DNA of 64,000 bases from Icerya purchasi (lineage: Eukaryota; Arthropoda; Insecta; Hemiptera; Monophlebidae): contig CM077115.1 in assembly GCA_039619475.1 (NCBI GenBank), forward strand, positions 396,648,557 through 396,712,556, written 5' to 3'. Made by a program: the position numbers and the translations under genes. Positions within the stretch are counted from its first letter, which is position 1, and each line of letters begins with the position of its first letter. Below, piece after piece: positions 60,296 through 64,000 of this stretch. A model generated the notes under the pieces. The model saw only the letters and a program-made list of their open reading frames with translations. It was not told the origin of the DNA and did not search any database.

Positions 60296-62552
60296 AAACT
60301 TCTTAATAAACAATAAATGACGTTACATGTGCGAAATCAGTTTAACTTCACGACCGTGTCTAATGTTGATTATCTTCGTTGCACCCGCCTAACCATCTCT
60401 ACTTATCATATTATTTTCCTTCTTTTCGGTTTTATCTTTTTCTTTTATTTATCGTGGACAGTGGTTAAACATAATATAAAGCTCAACCTCGGCTATTCAC
60501 GATGGTTGTGTGTATCTTCTGTCTAAAAACTCCAACCAAACTTGTAGACATCTTTATGAAACTCAAAAATAACCTTCTTACGTTAGAATTATATGAAAAT
60601 CGGGTAAAACTATGAAAAAAGGAATGCGATACGAATACTAAACAGAAAAAAATAGACTTCAGCTAAGATAATTTTTCTTTTCAGTTTTGCAAACTCCCTT
60701 TTATTTTCAATGTGATTCGACTTTAAACTATTGTAGATATATATGTTTACATCATTCTGTATGTCATTACATCGGTCTCAAACGCTCTGTTTTTGTTCTG
60801 CCAATAAACCTAATTATTTTCATTATCCATTCACCGGATTCATTTATTCTCCCCTAAAAAAAATTAACAAAATCGAATCCGAGGTATATTTAAAAACCTA
60901 CTGACACAGATAGCGCCAACTGTTGACTGGTGTCTCAAGGGGAGCATTTCGATTACCACGCACACCCCATTTAGCCGCTAGGTAAAATCGACTGTCCGCA
61001 TCTCAATACGAAGACAAGTTAGCACAGTGTACAGTTCGGTGCCACCATATACGTCGAAAACTGCTACGTAAGCGCAATCGAATAGAATTTACGCTATTTA
61101 GACAGACGTGCGGAGTGCTGGCACGCTTTTACGATCGAAGAACTGTTCGATTTGCACAACATTCAACCGATATGGTACCTATGCCACCCGGATGACGGTG
61201 AGCAAAGTTGTATCTGTTTCGTAGCGAAGAAGTGGCCACAGATATCGAACGATGTGGAAACGTTTAAATGGTACCGGTTTGATATTGCGATGAAGGAATA
61301 GCAGCGTGTGGGGAAGAAAATGTGTAAGGTTAGTCGCGTATGATAAGTGTAATTTCGAATTTATATATTTGCGCGAGCACTGCTATCATCGACGCAGTCG
61401 GTCATAAATTATCCATCAGCCTAGCAAGCGCTGGTCGTTGCAACCGAATCGGTCATGTCGCGCGATCGGTGTGATCTCGCGCGACACTTTACTCGATATG
61501 TTCGCAGATACATAAAAACACTCATCCGAAGCGCTACATATCCGATACGTGTGTACTTCCAATTGCTGCACATAGTACGGATATAGAGATGGAGGCGAGC
61601 GGAAATGTAGGTACTTGTAGAACGATTCGAATTAAGCATTAGAGCACGTGGTTCATTACCAGACGCGTTAACATTATACCTACATTAAGAGTCGGAACGT
61701 GTGTCGTCTGGCATTTGACGTATAGTCTCTCGGCGAACGAAACGATAGTCATAATATGGCGGACGCAAGCGGAACCGCGAACGAATCTGAATCGTGATTT
61801 AGTGGCGTTTAATTTGTAAAACACATCAGCGCGATGAATTTAAAAGCTTCCGGCCCACCTCGGAGTCTCCGCTCAGATTTTTAGTAATAATAAATCGGTT
61901 CCATTTACAAAAGCCCATTCCGAACTAATTCCAGACTGCCTGCGCCAACAACGCCTGCTCCTAGTGCCCCGATAAATCAGCGGACCGCGCTGCTATCGAA
62001 AAATGTAAATTATTCTTTTCTTACCACTACGAACAATCCAGCGCGAACAACAATTTTTAGCCAGGCTCAGGGGCAATTTTTTGCCTTCGCCGCAAAAAAT
62101 GAAGATCCGCAAGAACACTTTGCCGAAAAACGGATCCCATCGTAGGCGAGTCGGACAGCTTCGAGGCTTGCTCGTTATACGACAATCCATTAATTAGACA
62201 CTCGCAGCCAATCTCCAAAACACGACAGATGCTTATCGCGAAAAGCCACTGCACTTGTTTTCTCACCGTTTTTCTTGCTTGACACAGGCCACTCGAGCGT
62301 GTATTGATCGATTTCGGAAAAATTATGACCAAAAAAAAAAAAATCCTACGTTATCGAATACACAAGACTGCAGCAATATCTCTAGTCTCTTATATTAAAC
62401 AGCAACTGGAACATAGTGGAAATGTTACAATACTATACTTCTTCAAGGACTACTGGCGCCTCTCTCTTAATGCTACATTAAATTATTGAACAATATAATA
62501 ACAATTAATTTCTTTTTGCATTTTAGTTATATGAAACATCTCTTTACATTCA
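59016..62552. other. Noncoding DNA with CpG-richer block near 60.9-62.3 kb
   Basis: No gene was established. A 71-codon plus frame (61086-61301, no ATG start) reads like ordinary protein, but other frames are also open there. A TA tract lies at 60260-60297. A perfect 10-bp inverted repeat is listed separately. Confidence 0.35.
61456..61486. other. Perfect 10-bp inverted repeat, CpG-rich
   Basis: TGTCGCGCGA and TCGCGCGACA are separated by 11 bases (TCGGTGTGATC). This could be a protein-binding site or a small hairpin; there is no other evidence of function. Confidence 0.6.
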
Positions 62553-62838
62553 CACATATATATGTATATATATATATATGTATAACTCGGTCATTTTGGC
62601 TTCGCAAAGGGCTATGCCCCTTGACCCCTTTTACCTACATTTCTGTCTCTTTCTCTTCTATATCAAAATTTACAACGTAATTCTAAATCGGTTCATATGA
62701 ATATAATAACATAATCACAGAAATCTTATAAAATATAACAAACGTTACATAAAATGGGACATTTTGCGTTACATAAAATTGGGACATTTTTTCTAATGGG
62801 GGGTGGCCTAAGAATTACGTTGTAATTAATATATATAT
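62553..62838 (+). mobile_element. Palindromic (TA)n-linked repeat, unit 4
   Basis: A (TA)n tract is followed by AACTCGGTCATTTTGGC, a mini-hairpin (CAAAGGGC TAT GCCCCTTG), TCTTTCTCTTCTATA, then TTTACAACGTAATTCTAAATC. Two TTACATAAAAT-GGGACATTTT motifs come next, and the unit ends GGTGGCCTAAGAATTACGTT, GTAATTAATATATA. Same orientation as unit 1. Confidence 0.75.
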
Positions 62839-63082
62839 ACAAACTCGCCCATTTTGGCCTCGCAAGGGGCTATGCCCTTTGACCTCTCTTGCTTACATTT
62901 CTGTCTCTTTCTCTTCTATACTTTGTATAAAATGATCAAAATTTACAACGTAGTTCTTACCGACATCGACACAAAAAAAATAACGTAATCAAAAAAATCC
63001 TATCCTAGCATTTAACTTTTATTACATAAAATTGGGACATTTTTCTAATGGAGGGTGGCCTAAGAATTACGTTCTAATTAAT
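62829..63082 (+). mobile_element. Palindromic (TA)n-linked repeat, unit 5
   Basis: Head-to-tail after unit 4 across a short TA tract. It repeats AACTCGCCCATTTTGGCC, the hairpin CAAGGGGC TAT GCCCTTTG, CTATACTTTGTATAAAATG, TTTACAACGTAGTTCTTAC, an AAAATTGGGACATTTTTC motif and the GGCCTAAGAATTACGTT end. Confidence 0.75.

Positions 63083-64000
<918 letters not shown>

Overview
The window looks like gene-poor, AT-rich noncoding DNA from an arthropod, most likely an insect. The support is indirect: animal-type transposons (Helitron, hAT-like elements, jockey/CR1- and RTE-like non-LTR retrotransposons, tRNA-derived SINEs), many (TA)n microsatellites, long A/T homopolymers, and CpG that is not visibly depleted. 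CpG-rich islands in an AT-rich background would fit a weakly methylated insect genome such as a hymenopteran, but I cannot fix the order. I found no host protein-coding gene. No ATG-initiated frame exceeds 146 codons, and the only frames with recognisable protein motifs are decayed transposon pieces. I saw no rRNA, CRISPR or bacterial-style operon. The window may be a large intron or an intergenic desert. Internal exons without an ATG were not searched exhaustively.

Layout. 1-745: non-LTR relic with RNase H and a zinc knuckle. 0.75-10 kb: noncoding, with GC-richer islands near 3.1-5.4 and 6.8-8.2 kb. 10.05-10.93 kb: a nonautonomous hAT-like element carrying a nested palindromic (TA)n-linked repeat. 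About 11.8-12.0 kb: a SINE. 12-20 kb: mostly AT-rich DNA with a second SINE family at 17.0 kb. 20.07-20.71 kb: a long copy of the palindromic repeat, abutted by another hAT-like element (20.71-21.29 kb). 21.5-22.9 kb: GC-rich island. 25.0 kb: SINE copy. 28.7-29.3 kb: fold-back element with a TTTCGGC motif. 29.68-30.37 kb: second copy of the 10 kb hAT family, with a perfect 8-bp target duplication. 32.5 kb: fragment of the palindromic repeat. 33.15-34.27 kb: a Helitron deletion derivative with both termini intact. 40.4-41.0, 46.0-46.6, 48.5, 53.1-53.5 and 56.4-57.0 kb: non-LTR relics. 47.4 kb: third copy of the SINE family. 62.55-63.79 kb: a cluster of three palindromic-repeat units, two head-to-tail and one inverted.

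Best candidate for something undescribed: the (TA)n-associated palindromic repeat family (10.2, 20.1, 32.5 and 62.6-63.8 kb). Its arms contain GTAATTCTTA-like ends, a recurring AATGTCCCAATTTTATG motif and a GC-rich mini-hairpin. One copy has amplified the inner motif, and one pair has fused head-to-head. I cannot assign it to a known superfamily from sequence alone.
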